From the NCBI RefSeq assembly GCF_009811755.1, contig NZ_BLIV01000006.1, forward strand, positions 248,001 through 312,000: 64,000 nt of DNA. Direction: 5' to 3'. Position numbers and translations under genes: made by a program. Positions 55,902 to 64,000 of the stretch are shown one piece after another. The notes below the pieces were generated by a model. It saw nothing but the letters and a program-made list of their open reading frames with translations, searched no databases and was not told the origin of the DNA. Source of the DNA: Roseobacter cerasinus (GTDB lineage: Bacteria; Pseudomonadota; Alphaproteobacteria; Rhodobacterales; Rhodobacteraceae). Position 1 is the first letter of the stretch. Each line of letters starts with the position of its first letter.

Positions 55902-55995
55902 TTCGGGCTCCGTTGTTGCCGATGGGGATCGTGGCGGGAATGCGCGGTGAAATCAATGGGGTGGGATGGTTGATTTTTGATAAGCGCCGCGCGCG

Positions 55996-57412
55996 TCATG
56001 CCCGCCGGATGATGCCGGTGATGGCGGCGGCACCGAGGGCTGTTACGATCCAACCTGCGATGGAGAGAAAGAACTCGTATCGCCAGAGCCTCTGGCCCCA
56101 TATCCCCCGGTTTGTCGATGGCGCCCAAGCGTCAGTTTGGCCGAGGTCGATGATGGGGATCACTAGGTCGGCCCCGTAGGCCAGGGGGTTGAACGTCGCC
56201 CAGTCACGCCCATCACCGTTTCGGGCGGACCAGGTGTCTGCCGGATTTGCTACGGTGTTTTTCAAGGCCACCCAGTCGTTACTTGTCAGCATAACAGCAG
56301 AGTTCGGAGCCATGCTGCCTTCGTCCCAGGCCATGTGCGCCAGCCATGTCGCGAGCAGCGTCATTGCAGCCAAGATCCAAAGGCTGCGAAAGGGTCGGAT
56401 GCCGTAGCCCACAACGAAACGCAGCAAGAAGTCGACGGAGTGCAGCCATAGGTTTGTGATGTCCCGCAACAGTCCCAGAAAGGCGACACTGACATCGCCG
56501 TTTGGCTCAACGCGGCGCTGCTCTCTGCCATGTCTCCGACGCTGTCGTTCGAGGTCGAACAGGACGATTCGCGCATCCTCCTTGTGCCCAATCTCGCGAT
56601 AGACCTTGGCCAGCTGGGTGTAGGGCTGGGGATAGAACTCATGGCCCCATGTGCTGCCTTTGGCCAACCAATCGAGCCGGTCCTTGAGCCGCGGAAACGC
56701 TGCATTTTCCACACCCAAATATATAAACCCATCTAGAATGAGCCGATCTTTCGGCGGCCAGCTCTCCGGATCGTCAACCACTGTGCTGACCTGTGCCCCG
56801 GTCAAGTCGATGACACCGTTTGTAGTGCTCACGCCCCGAAAGAAGAAAAGCCTCCCTCACCTGCATGCCTTGGGCGTTTAGCGCGCGCTCTGTACCGGAG
56901 GTTGCGTTGAATCTAGCACCCTCACAGTCAAGCTGTCCGCCGATGATGGCGCCGTTGACGGTGACGTTTGCCTCGGCTGTGATGTTGCGCAGGAAAACAT
57001 CTCCCGTCACTTTCGCGCCTTGAGCATTGAGTGCGGGAAATACGCTGTTGTTCAGGTTGAAAAGCTGCAGTTTCGACTGAAGAGCCCGAATTGGTTGGTC
57101 AAAACGGCACCGGATTAGGCCGGTTACTCCTTGTGCGGTGGCGAGTTTCAGATCTAAGTCGCCGGTGATACGGGCAGCGCGAAGATCAACGCCCCAATCT
57201 GCAACCGGGTGGGCATCGCAGCCGCCAGTGATGAGATAGCGCAGAACATCGGCACGGATGTGGATCTGCGGGTCTGGCGTGCCTTTTGGCGGAACTTCGT
57301 TTCCAAGGACACAAGGCTTGCCAGCGAGACAGGCGGCGAGGAGTTTTTCTTCGGCTGGGGTGGGACCACCAAGTTTTTCATTGATACCGGCGCGGGTGCG
57401 GATGAGGGGCAT
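55996..57412 (-). pseudogene. Frameshifted gene: repeat domain plus C-terminal membrane domain
   Basis: Two overlapping minus-strand frames (57412-56774 and 56832-55996) read as one protein once a single-base frameshift near 56839-56849 is corrected. The upstream part carries repeated GDVFLRN, AIIGGQLDCEGARF and ALNAQGMQVREAF units (pentapeptide-like beta-helix repeats); the other frame resumes with FFRGVSTTNGVIDLTGAQVS, continuing the pattern, then a polar domain and two membrane helices (SLWILAAMTLLATWLAHMAW and FFLSIAGWIVTALGAAAITG). The full span of 1417 bases is one base over a multiple of three. No enzyme function is recognised. Either the gene is inactivated or there is a sequencing error. 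Confidence 0.8.
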
Positions 57413-57626
57413 GAAAGGGCTCGGCTAAAAAATGTGCAAAGGATGCGGTCAGATTAGTGGATCGGCTGGGTCTGTGAAGGGCAGGCGGGACGCAGGGCAA
57501 TGAAATCTTTACCATGATGGCGCATGAGCGCGGGGTTTCCATTTCAGGGGAAAGGGTCTAGGGAGCGCTGCTGTGGGCTTTGCAACCTGACACGGCCCGT
57601 TCAAACCAGAGTTTAGGAATTTGAGA

Positions 57627-59261
57627 ATGGCGCGAACACCGTTCAGCACCTTTAAGAAAAATTTGGCCATGACCGATCTGCGCTGGATGCCGGATGAAGG
57701 GTTCTCGCCGCAGCGGTTGCGGATTGAGTTGCTTTCCGGCCTGACTGTGGCGCTGGCGTTGGTGCCGGAGGCGGTGGCCTTTGCCTTTGTCGCCGGGGTG
57801 CACCCGCTGGTGGGGCTGTACGCGGCGTTTCTGGTGGGGCTGATCACGGCGCTGATTGGTGGGCGGCCGGGGATGATTTCGGGGGCGACGGGTGCTCTGG
57901 CGGTGGTGATGGTGTCGCTGGTGGCCACGCATGGGGTGGAATATCTGTTTGCCACGGTGGTGCTGATGGGGCTGTTGCAGGTCATCGCCGGGGTCATGCA
58001 ATGGGGCAAGTTCATCAGGTTGGTGCCGCATCCGGTGATGCTGGGCTTTGTGAACGGGCTGGCGATTGTGATTTTCCTGGCGCAGTTGGGGCAGTTCAAG
58101 GTGCCAGGCACGATGGAGAACACCGGCCACGGCATGGGCGGCGGCGAGTGGCTGTCGGGCCAGCCGCTCTATCTGATGCTGGCGCTGGTGGCGGTGACCA
58201 TGGCGATCATCTGGGTGACGCCGCGGATCACGCGTGTGATCCCGGCGCCTCTGGCGGGGATCGGGATCGTCGCGGCGGTTGTGATTGGTTTCGGGTTGGA
58301 GGTGCCGCGTGTGGGGGATCTGGCCTCTATCCAAGGAGGGCTGCCGAGCCTGCATATCCCGGTTGTGCCACTGACCTGGGAGACCTTTGAGATCATTCTG
58401 CCTTATGCGGTGATCCTGGCCGCCATTGGATTGATCGAAAGCTTGCTGACGCTGAACCTTGTGGGTGATATCACCAACCAGCGGGGCGGGGCCAGCCAGG
58501 AGTGTATTGCGCAGGGGGTGGCGAACACGGTCACCGGGTTCTTTGGGGGCATGGGCGGCTGTGCGATGATCGGTCAGTCGATGATCAACGTGAAATCGGG
58601 CGGGCGCACGCGCGTTGCGGGCATTGCTGCTGCGGTGTTTTTGCTGCTGTTCATTCTGGTGGGTGCGCCGGTCATCGAGCTTATTCCATTGGCAGCACTT
58701 GTGGGTGTGATGTTCATGGTGGTGATCGGGACGTTCGCCTGGAACAGCCTGACGATCCTGCGCAAGGTGCCCTTCACAGATGCGTTCGTGATTTTGCTGG
58801 TGACGGTGGTGACCGTCATGGAGGATTTGGCGGTGGCCGTGGTGGTGGGCGTGATTGTCAGCGCGCTGGCCTATGCCTGGAACAATGCGCGGCGCATTCA
58901 CGCCACGACGCGGCAGTCAAACACCGAGGAGGGTGCCAAGGTCTATGAGATCCACGGGCCGCTGTTCTTTGGATCGACGGATGGGTTTGTCGAGCTTTTT
59001 GACGTGGCGGGTGATCCGGAGACTGTGATCGTGGACTTTGCCGAGAGCCGGGTGGTAGACCAATCCGCGCTACAGGCCATCGAGGCCATTGCCGAGAAGT
59101 ATGAGGCGGCCGGCAAGACGGTGATGTTGCGGCACCTCAGTCGGGATTGTCACCGGTTGCTGAACAAGGCCGGGCAGTTGATGGTGGATAGTGATGATGA
59201 TCCGGACTATGAATTGGCCGTGGATTACTCGGTTCGGACGGGGAGCCTGGGCGGGCATTGA
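57627..59261 (+). CDS. SulP-family inorganic anion transporter
   Basis: A 544-residue membrane transporter with about ten to twelve helices and a C-terminal STAS domain (about 440-530, EIHGPLFFGSTDGFVELF). The TVALALVPEAVAFAFVAGVHP motif near the N-terminus and NVKSGGRTRVAGIAAAVFLL in the core are typical of SulP (SLC26) carriers of sulfate, bicarbonate or related anions. ATG 57627 has AGGA nine bases upstream and is preferred over TTG 57621; an internal ATG at 57669 is possible. The substrate is not evident. Confidence 0.93.
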   Translation: MARTPFSTFKKNLAMTDLRWMPDEGFSPQRLRIELLSGLTVALALVPEAVAFAFVAGVHPLVGLYAAFLVGLITALIGGRPGMISGATGALAVVMVSLVATHGVEYLFATVVLMGLLQVIAGVMQWGKFIRLVPHPVMLGFVNGLAIVIFLAQLGQFKVPGTMENTGHGMGGGEWLSGQPLYLMLALVAVTMAIIWVTPRITRVIPAPLAGIGIVAAVVIGFGLEVPRVGDLASIQGGLPSLHIPVVPLTWETFEIILPYAVILAAIGLIESLLTLNLVGDITNQRGGASQECIAQGVANTVTGFFGGMGGCAMIGQSMINVKSGGRTRVAGIAAAVFLLLFILVGAPVIELIPLAALVGVMFMVVIGTFAWNSLTILRKVPFTDAFVILLVTVVTVMEDLAVAVVVGVIVSALAYAWNNARRIHATTRQSNTEEGAKVYEIHGPLFFGSTDGFVELFDVAGDPETVIVDFAESRVVDQSALQAIEAIAEKYEAAGKTVMLRHLSRDCHRLLNKAGQLMVDSDDDPDYELAVDYSVRTGSLGGH

Positions 59262-59378
59262 CGCCGTGCGGCGCTGTTGGCCTGCGGCCAAGGCGCCCCG
59301 CCCACCGTCCCTTGGTGTCGCGAGATTGGTGAGCGGAACGGACCGCAGGTTTGCTGTTGCAAACCCACTTGTCCGCGT

Positions 59379-59399
59379 CGTCGCTCCGTTGGAGCGACG
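59379..59399. terminator. Hairpin between convergent SulP and EEP genes
   Basis: CGTCGCTCC and GGAGCGACG form a nine-bp stem with a GTT loop, four bases before the opposing gene's stop codon. No T-run on either side, so it is at best a bidirectional 3'-end element. Confidence 0.4.
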
Positions 59400-59402
59400 G
59401 GG

Positions 59403-60230
59403 TTAGTAGATCTTGAAGCTTGCGACAAAGGGCAAGTGATCCGAGACGCTGCGCCGGAAAGCTTCGCGCCCCATGTCCATCGTCCAGTGCATCGGGAAGA
59501 GGCGCAGGCTGCCTTTGATGTAGTCCGTCGAGAAATTGCGGCTGACGGCAAAGCCATCGAGCAGATTGGCGCGGCCCTTTTCAAGGATATGTGAGAAGCG
59601 GTCCTGCAGATCCCAGGATGAGACGAAGTCCATCACGTCATCGCCACCAAGGTAGTGGAAGTTCGATACATCCTGGCCGGGGATCATGTTGAAATCGCCC
59701 ATCAGGAAAATCGCCCGACGTTTGAGGCCCGGTGTCAGGTGGATGTTGGTGATGTAGTCGCCGATCACCTTGCACTGGCTGTCTCGCGTCTTTTGTTCAT
59801 CGCGGTCGCGGCCGGATTTCAGGTGCACGCCGATCACAATCGCCTTCAGCTTGGCGATTTCGATATCCACTGCAAAGGCCTGGCGACCCCGGCCATAGTC
59901 CCCCTCGGAGCCATCGATGAAGCGCGGGTTGGTCACCTCGATCCCCGGTTTGTGCAGAAAACCGATGTGAATATTGCCGTTTTTCTGCGGCAGGATCGTG
60001 TGGTTGTAGTCGACCCCGAAGGTTTTTAGGCGCGCGACCAGCGTCTCGATATAGTTGAGCGGGGAGACCTCTATGAGCGTGACGAACTCTGCATCGAGAA
60101 GGGCAAGCCCTTCGGCCTGTTTCTCGGCCTTCTTGGACCGCGCTGAGATACCCACAGGGCGACCGGGCCGCGTGAACCCTGCGAGGTTCCAGACGGCGGC
60201 GCGAATAATGGAGTGATTGAAATTGGTCAT
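59403..60230 (-). CDS. Endonuclease/exonuclease/phosphatase-fold protein
   Basis: A 275-residue EEP-fold phosphoesterase. It starts with an AAVWNLAGFT strand, followed by IEVSPLNYIETL (the conserved Glu region), VHLKSGRD, FLMGDFNM and SDHLPFVASF, the four metal/catalytic motifs of the DNase I-like fold. No signal peptide is obvious. It could act on nucleic acids or phospholipids; the sequence does not decide. It is 97 bases downstream of the flavin reductase on the same strand. Confidence 0.88.
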   Translation of the reverse strand: MTNFNHSIIRAAVWNLAGFTRPGRPVGISARSKKAEKQAEGLALLDAEFVTLIEVSPLNYIETLVARLKTFGVDYNHTILPQKNGNIHIGFLHKPGIEVTNPRFIDGSEGDYGRGRQAFAVDIEIAKLKAIVIGVHLKSGRDRDEQKTRDSQCKVIGDYITNIHLTPGLKRRAIFLMGDFNMIPGQDVSNFHYLGGDDVMDFVSSWDLQDRFSHILEKGRANLLDGFAVSRNFSTDYIKGSLRLFPMHWTMDMGREAFRRSVSDHLPFVASFKIY

Positions 60231-60327
60231 AACATCTGTCCCAAACTGTTTGCGGACGAAACCGTGGTCCGCGCTGCATCAATGGATGCAGCATAACACA
60301 GGTTGGGGCTTGGGGTGACAGACCTAT

Positions 60328-60933
60328 TCAGGAGCCGGGCCGCACCAGTTCAAAAAGTTCCGTTACGCGGGAGTAGTCGTGATAGCCCAGACGGCTCAGC
60401 GGCTGGAAACGGCTGACATCGAAGCGTCCGTCGATCAGCGTGTCATCGCGAAGGTGCACGCCGACAACCTCGCCGAAGACCACGAAGTTGCTCTCTCCTT
60501 CGATCTTGATGATCTGGGTCATGCGGCACTCCAGCGCGGCTGGCGCGCCTGAGACGCGCGCGCAGGTGATCTCCGTGCACTCGACCGGGGTTGCGCCTGC
60601 GACAGCGAATTCGTCTTCGTCTTTGTCAAGCGGGGCGGAGGAGGCGTTCATCACGTCGCGCATCGCGTATTCAACGATATTGACGCAGAACTGGCCCGTG
60701 TCGCGGATATTCGCGACCGTGTCCTTTGTATCGTCCTGATCGGGTTTGCGGCTGGTGGAGGCAAACATCACCTGCGGCGGCACGTAAGCCACTGCATTGA
60801 AGAAAGAGTAGGGCGCAAGGTTATTCCGGCCGTCCGCGTCACGCGTGGAGATCCAGCCGATGGGACGGGGGCTGACGATGGCGTTGAAGGGGTTGTGTGG
60901 CAGGCCGTGACCATCGGCAGGGCGGTAGAACAT
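60328..60933 (-). CDS. Flavin reductase-like protein
   Basis: A 201-residue FMN-binding split-barrel protein. From ATG 60933 (AGGAG seven bases upstream) it starts MFYRPADGHGLPHNPFNAIV and has SPRPIGWISTRDADGRNNLAPYSFFN, which is the flavin-reductase N-terminal motif, and FVVFGEVVGVHL in the second half. The frame is open to 61548 but lacks similarity there. It may reduce FMN for a monooxygenase or be a stand-alone oxidoreductase; no partner is present. Confidence 0.9.
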   Translation of the reverse strand: MFYRPADGHGLPHNPFNAIVSPRPIGWISTRDADGRNNLAPYSFFNAVAYVPPQVMFASTSRKPDQDDTKDTVANIRDTGQFCVNIVEYAMRDVMNASSAPLDKDEDEFAVAGATPVECTEITCARVSGAPAALECRMTQIIKIEGESNFVVFGEVVGVHLRDDTLIDGRFDVSRFQPLSRLGYHDYSRVTELFELVRPGS

Positions 60934-61020
60934 TGCAGGCTCCTGAGTGTTTGCAGCGGATGTAACGCATGTGCTACGGGCGGACCACCTGAAATCCGAG
61001 GCGGGGCGATTGGCCGTCTG

Positions 61021-61527
61021 ATGTATAGATTTGCTGCAGAGACCCGCCAGGATGTCTATGAGGTCGAGGCGCTGTTTGATCTGTGTTTTGCGCCGGGGCG
61101 CGAGGCGCTGTCGTCTTATCGCCTGCGTGACGACGTCCCGCCAATCAGGAGCCTGAGTCTGGTTGCGCGGGATGCGGAGGATATCTTGTCCGGTGCGATC
61201 CGGTTCTGGCCCGTCACCATCGATGGGGCTGTGACGTTGCTGCTGGGCCCGATTGCGGTGCACCCGACGCGGCAGGGGGAAGGGCTGGCCTCCGATCTGG
61301 TGCGGCTGTCGTTGGATCGCGCTCTGGAGGCGGGCTGGCAGCGCGTCATGCTGGTGGGCGACGCGCCCTACTACCAGAGGTTCGGCTTTGAGAAGCTGGA
61401 GCATGTCGTGATGCCGCCGCCGACAAACCCTGATCGTGTGCTTGGCCGATCGCTGGTTCCGGGCGCCTGGGACAGTGTGACAGGTGAGGTGCTGCGTTGG
61501 GCTGGCCAGCGGTTGCCCGGCGATTGA
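61021..61527 (+). CDS. GNAT-family N-acetyltransferase
   Basis: A 168-residue acetyltransferase of the YhbS type. It has LLLGPIAVHPTRQGEGLASDLVRLSL (motif A, acetyl-CoA binding, residues about 74-99) and DAPYYQRFGFEKL near the end (motif B, about 116-128). The start at 61021 is chosen because the earlier open frame lies in the divergent promoter region. The substrate is unknown. Confidence 0.87.
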   Translation: MYRFAAETRQDVYEVEALFDLCFAPGREALSSYRLRDDVPPIRSLSLVARDAEDILSGAIRFWPVTIDGAVTLLLGPIAVHPTRQGEGLASDLVRLSLDRALEAGWQRVMLVGDAPYYQRFGFEKLEHVVMPPPTNPDRVLGRSLVPGAWDSVTGEVLRWAGQRLPGD

Positions 61528-61568
61528 AAACCACACGACAGCGCCCATCTTGAGGGCAGGAGGCGCTG

Positions 61569-62330
61569 ATGAGCGGCATCACACAGATTGTGCCGGTTGA
61601 TGTGGACCGGGAGTTGGATGCCTTGGCCAGGCGTTACCGGCGTGCGGGCAACGGCGCAATTGATGTGCTGAACCTGGTGGGCGGGCGCGCGGAAGGTCTG
61701 TTGGAGCGGTTGCCTCGATCCGTGCGGTCCAGCTTGCAGGGTGCCACGCGCCGCGCTTTGGAGCAGGCGATGAAGGTGGCGCACGGCAGCCGTGGGGTGA
61801 TCCCCGATCAGAAAGGCTGGCTCAACACGGCTGTTGGGACCGCGATGGGGGCTGCGGGCGGGGCTGGCGGCTTGCCCACAGCGCTGGCTGAACTGCCGGT
61901 GACCACCACGCTGCTGTTGCGGATCATTCAGGGCGTTGCGGTGGAGCATGGATTTGACCCGGCCTCCGAGAGTGTGCAGTTTGACTGTGTGGAGGTCTTT
62001 GCCGCTGCCGGACCCTTGGAGACTGACGACGGTGCGGATTTGGGCTTTCTCTCCGCGCGCATGACGCTGACCGGTCCCGCGATGCAGGGGGTATTGGCCC
62101 GCGTCGCGCCCAAACTGGCTGCGGTTTTGGGCCAAAAGCTGGCGGCGCAGACGATCCCGGTTCTGGGAGCGGTGGCTGGTGCGGCCACGAACTACACCTA
62201 CACGACCTATTATCAGGAGATTGCGCATGTGCATTTCGGCCTGCGCAGGTTGGCAATTGACGCCGACATCCCGCTAGACGATCTTGTCACGCGCCTGCGC
62301 CAACGCATAGCGGTGAAGATCGCATCCTGA
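61569..62330 (+). CDS. EcsC-family protein
   Basis: A 253-residue protein of the EcsC family (named for the Bacillus protein encoded with an ABC transporter). It has the alanine/glycine-rich stretch NTAVGTAMGAAGGAGGLPTALAELPVTTTLLLRIIQG (residues about 90-125, shown only in part as a guide), which could be membrane-associated, and a C-terminal YTTYYQEIAHVHFGLRRLA. The function is unknown. It lies 41 bases after the GNAT gene and before the Nudix gene, all on the plus strand. Confidence 0.85.
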   Translation: MSGITQIVPVDVDRELDALARRYRRAGNGAIDVLNLVGGRAEGLLERLPRSVRSSLQGATRRALEQAMKVAHGSRGVIPDQKGWLNTAVGTAMGAAGGAGGLPTALAELPVTTTLLLRIIQGVAVEHGFDPASESVQFDCVEVFAAAGPLETDDGADLGFLSARMTLTGPAMQGVLARVAPKLAAVLGQKLAAQTIPVLGAVAGAATNYTYTTYYQEIAHVHFGLRRLAIDADIPLDDLVTRLRQRIAVKIAS

Positions 62331-62432
62331 GTATGGTGCGTGCCGACCCTAGGCAACGGGCCTGAGTTCGGGCATATCTAACGATATTCCTTGTGCGTTT
62401 TTCGTGCGGCAGTCCGATGGATTTGGGCGATC

Positions 62433-62903
62433 ATGATCAAGCAACTGCCAATTTTCCTCTCCGGCGCTGGCAAACGCGATGTCCGGACGCAGTTTGCCGC
62501 ACTGTGCTACCGGGTGCGCAAGAACAAGGTGCGGGTCTTGATGATCACCTCTCGTGGCACGCAGCGGTGGATTGTGCCCAAGGGCTGGCCGATGGATGGT
62601 GTGACGCCGGCGGCCTCTGCGGCTCAGGAAGCCTGGGAGGAGGCCGGGGTCCGGGGGACGCCGGATGACCGGTGTCTGGGCATCTTCTCCTACAGCAAGG
62701 ATGCGGATGACCTCGGCGCGCTGCCGTGTCTGGCGATGGTCTACGCGGTGAAGGTCGAGGCGTTGGCGGACGACTACCCCGAAGCCGGGCAGCGGCAGCG
62801 CAAATGGATGTCGCGGAAGAAGGCCTCACGCCTCGTCGATGAGCCGGAATTGGCCCGTATTCTGAGGGATTTTGACCCACGCGCGCAGGGCGGGTCGTCT
62901 TGA
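62433..62903 (+). CDS. Nudix hydrolase
   Basis: A 156-residue Nudix-fold hydrolase. From ATG 62433 the Nudix box GWPMDGVTPAASAAQEAWEEAGV begins near residue 49: Glu of the Gx5E part is Val and Arg of REUxEExGU is Gln, while the catalytic EAWEEAG glutamates are kept. Such boxes occur in alphaproteobacterial Nudix proteins that act on inositol- or nucleotide-polyphosphates. The C-terminal part (RKWMSRKKASRLVDEPELARIL) is typical of this subgroup. Substrate unknown. Confidence 0.85.
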   Translation: MIKQLPIFLSGAGKRDVRTQFAALCYRVRKNKVRVLMITSRGTQRWIVPKGWPMDGVTPAASAAQEAWEEAGVRGTPDDRCLGIFSYSKDADDLGALPCLAMVYAVKVEALADDYPEAGQRQRKWMSRKKASRLVDEPELARILRDFDPRAQGGSS

Positions 62904-62967
62904 CCTCGCATGGGGGCTGCCCCATGTGCTAATCACTTGGTAACCACTTTCAGGGTACGAGCAGGTT

Positions 62968-63396
62968 ATGATTCAATATGCGCTCAGATGTGATCAGGGC
63001 CATGATTTCGACAGCTGGTTTCAGTCTGCCGCTGCTTTTGACGCGTTGAAAGGCTCTGGCCATATCTCCTGTGCCATCTGTGGATCAGGGGAGGTGGACA
63101 AGGCCATCATGGCGCCGCGTGTCTCCGTACCAGCCACCGCCACCAAGACAGAGGGCGCTCTGAGCAAGCCCAGCTCGGATAGCGAGACAGCGATCGCGGA
63201 CCTGCGCCGCCATCTTGAGGAAAACGCGGATTACGTCGGCCCGCGTTTTGCGGAAGAGGCGCGTTCCATGTATCTGGGTACAACACCGGAGCGCGCGATC
63301 TACGGTGAGGCGAACACCGCCGAGGCCAAACAGCTGATCGAAGACGGGGTGCCCGTGGCACCGCTGCCATTCCGACCAACGCGAAAAGCGAATTGA
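62968..63396 (+). CDS. DUF1178 family protein
   Basis: A 142-residue protein matching DUF1178: MIQYALRCDQGHDFDSWFQS at the start, a CAICGSGEVDKAIMAPRVS knuckle (cysteines about 35-38, zinc-ribbon-like with C8), and the C-terminal region EARSMYLGTTPERAIYGEA. The family is common in alphaproteobacteria and has no assigned function. It starts 64 bases after the Nudix gene and ends four bases before an SDR gene. Confidence 0.9.
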   Translation: MIQYALRCDQGHDFDSWFQSAAAFDALKGSGHISCAICGSGEVDKAIMAPRVSVPATATKTEGALSKPSSDSETAIADLRRHLEENADYVGPRFAEEARSMYLGTTPERAIYGEANTAEAKQLIEDGVPVAPLPFRPTRKAN

Positions 63397-63400
63397 CCTC

Positions 63401-64000
63401 ATGACAATTGTGATCACCGGCGCAAGCCGTGGCATCGGCGCAGGGCTGGCGCAAGCCTACGCCGCGCGTGGCTACGAGGTCATCGGGACCACACGTGGTG
63501 GTGATCACATGCTCGATGTGGCGGACCCCGCCAGTCATGACCGCTTTGCTTCAGGGCTTGGCGGTCGCCCTGTGGATCTTCTGGTCTGCAATGCAGGTGT
63601 CTATCTGGACAAAGGTCAGATGCTGGAGGACGGGTACCCGCCCGCGCAATGGGCGCAAAGCTTTGCAGTGAATGTTACCGGTGTTTTTCTGTCCGTGCAG
63701 TCGCTTTTGCCCAACCTGCGCGCTGCCAAGAGTGCAAAAATTGCAATTATTTCGTCTCAGATGGCGTCGTCAGAGCGCGCGCCAGGGGGCAGCTATATCT
63801 ACCGCGCCTCAAAGGCTGCCGCGCTGAATCTGGGGCGGAATCTCGCCACCGACCTGATGCCAGAGGGCATTGCCGTGGGTATCTACCATCCCGGGTGGGT
63901 CCAGACCGATATGGGCACCGCCGCTGCCGAGATCACCGTGGCTGAGGCTGTCGCAGGGCTGGTGGCGCGGTTCGATGCGTTGGAGTTGGCGCGCACAGGC
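63401..64000 (+). CDS. Short-chain dehydrogenase/reductase, 3' end cut off by window edge
   Basis: The visible 200 residues have the NAD(P)-binding motif ITGASRGIGAGLAQA (residues about 5-19), the NAG motif VCNAGVY, SSQMASSE, and the catalytic YRASKAA (Tyr and Lys). This is a classical SDR; the frame continues past 64000, so a C-terminal part is missing. It directly follows the DUF1178 gene. The substrate is unknown. Confidence 0.92.
   Translation, partial: MTIVITGASRGIGAGLAQAYAARGYEVIGTTRGGDHMLDVADPASHDRFASGLGGRPVDLLVCNAGVYLDKGQMLEDGYPPAQWAQSFAVNVTGVFLSVQSLLPNLRAAKSAKIAIISSQMASSERAPGGSYIYRASKAAALNLGRNLATDLMPEGIAVGIYHPGWVQTDMGTAAAEITVAEAVAGLVARFDALELARTG

Noticed and set aside
60934-61548. 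N-terminal extension of the flavin reductase
   Set aside because: It overlaps the GNAT gene on the other strand, is Arg/His-rich, and the ATG at 60933 has a good ribosome-binding site.

Overview
The window looks like a chromosomal segment of a marine alphaproteobacterium of the order Rhodobacterales (Roseobacter group). The basis is high GC content, the gene order ruvC-ruvA-ruvB-(hypothetical)-ybgC-tolQRAB-pal-cpoB-tilS-ftsH, a complete tad/Flp pilus locus with pilins carrying an AVTVDWVVLTA core, an fhs-folD pair for one-carbon metabolism, and the ctaC-ctaB-small ORF-ctaG-ctaE cytochrome oxidase cluster followed by surf1, thrC and an M16 peptidase. The genus cannot be fixed from this stretch. 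No rRNA, tRNA, CRISPR array, phage or insertion sequence was found, so this is mostly core genome with a few accessory islands.

Layout. 1-3.6 kb: the 3' part of an MFS transporter cut by the window edge, prmA, a gene-poor stretch with weak small ORFs, one convincing but unrecognised protein, and a DUF1127 gene with its own terminator. 3.9-15.7 kb: Holliday-junction processing (ruvCAB), an unnamed protein, the Tol-Pal envelope machinery, tRNA-Ile lysidine synthase and the FtsH protease. 15.7-19.2 kb: a MOSC-domain protein, then fhs and folD. 19.3-23.8 kb: on the minus strand, half of the ligase-associated DNA-damage module (DEXH helicase plus PdeM phosphoesterase) with a hotdog thioesterase; divergent from it stands a lone sugar-type ABC permease.

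23.8-35.7 kb: the tad locus on the minus strand. Read in transcription order it is a long pilin with a Gly/Thr tail, a strong terminator, a second pilin, cpaB, the cpaC secretin, a small lipoprotein, cpaE, tadA/cpaF, tadB, tadC, two TPR proteins, the cpaA prepilin peptidase and an AAA+ ATPase. A lytic transglycosylase diverges from it and could open the wall for the pilus or another envelope machine. 36.9-43.7 kb: a LOV photoreceptor of histidine-kinase architecture that lacks the phosphoacceptor histidine, then topA, dprA and tldD. 43.9-51.4 kb: cytochrome c oxidase subunits II and III with heme O synthase, CtaG and SURF1, then thrC, an M16 peptidase and a GNAT enzyme.

51.5-64 kb: a run of metabolic and stress genes: a secreted metallo-beta-lactamase-fold protein, an FAD-linked 2-hydroxyacid dehydrogenase, the purine/methylthioadenosine salvage set apt-lysE-mtnP, a frameshifted repeat-plus-membrane protein, a SulP anion transporter, an endonuclease/exonuclease/phosphatase-fold protein, a flavin reductase, a GNAT acetyltransferase, EcsC-family, Nudix and DUF1178 proteins, and an SDR cut by the right edge.

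The points most worth following up are the histidine-less LOV kinase, the single-frameshift gene at 56.0-57.4 kb, the Gly/Thr-tailed pilin with a terminator separating it from the rest of the tad locus, the orphan UgpE-like permease, and several strong palindromes in intergenic DNA (upstream of fhs, downstream of topA, upstream of cpaE). I saw no clear new defence or mobile system.
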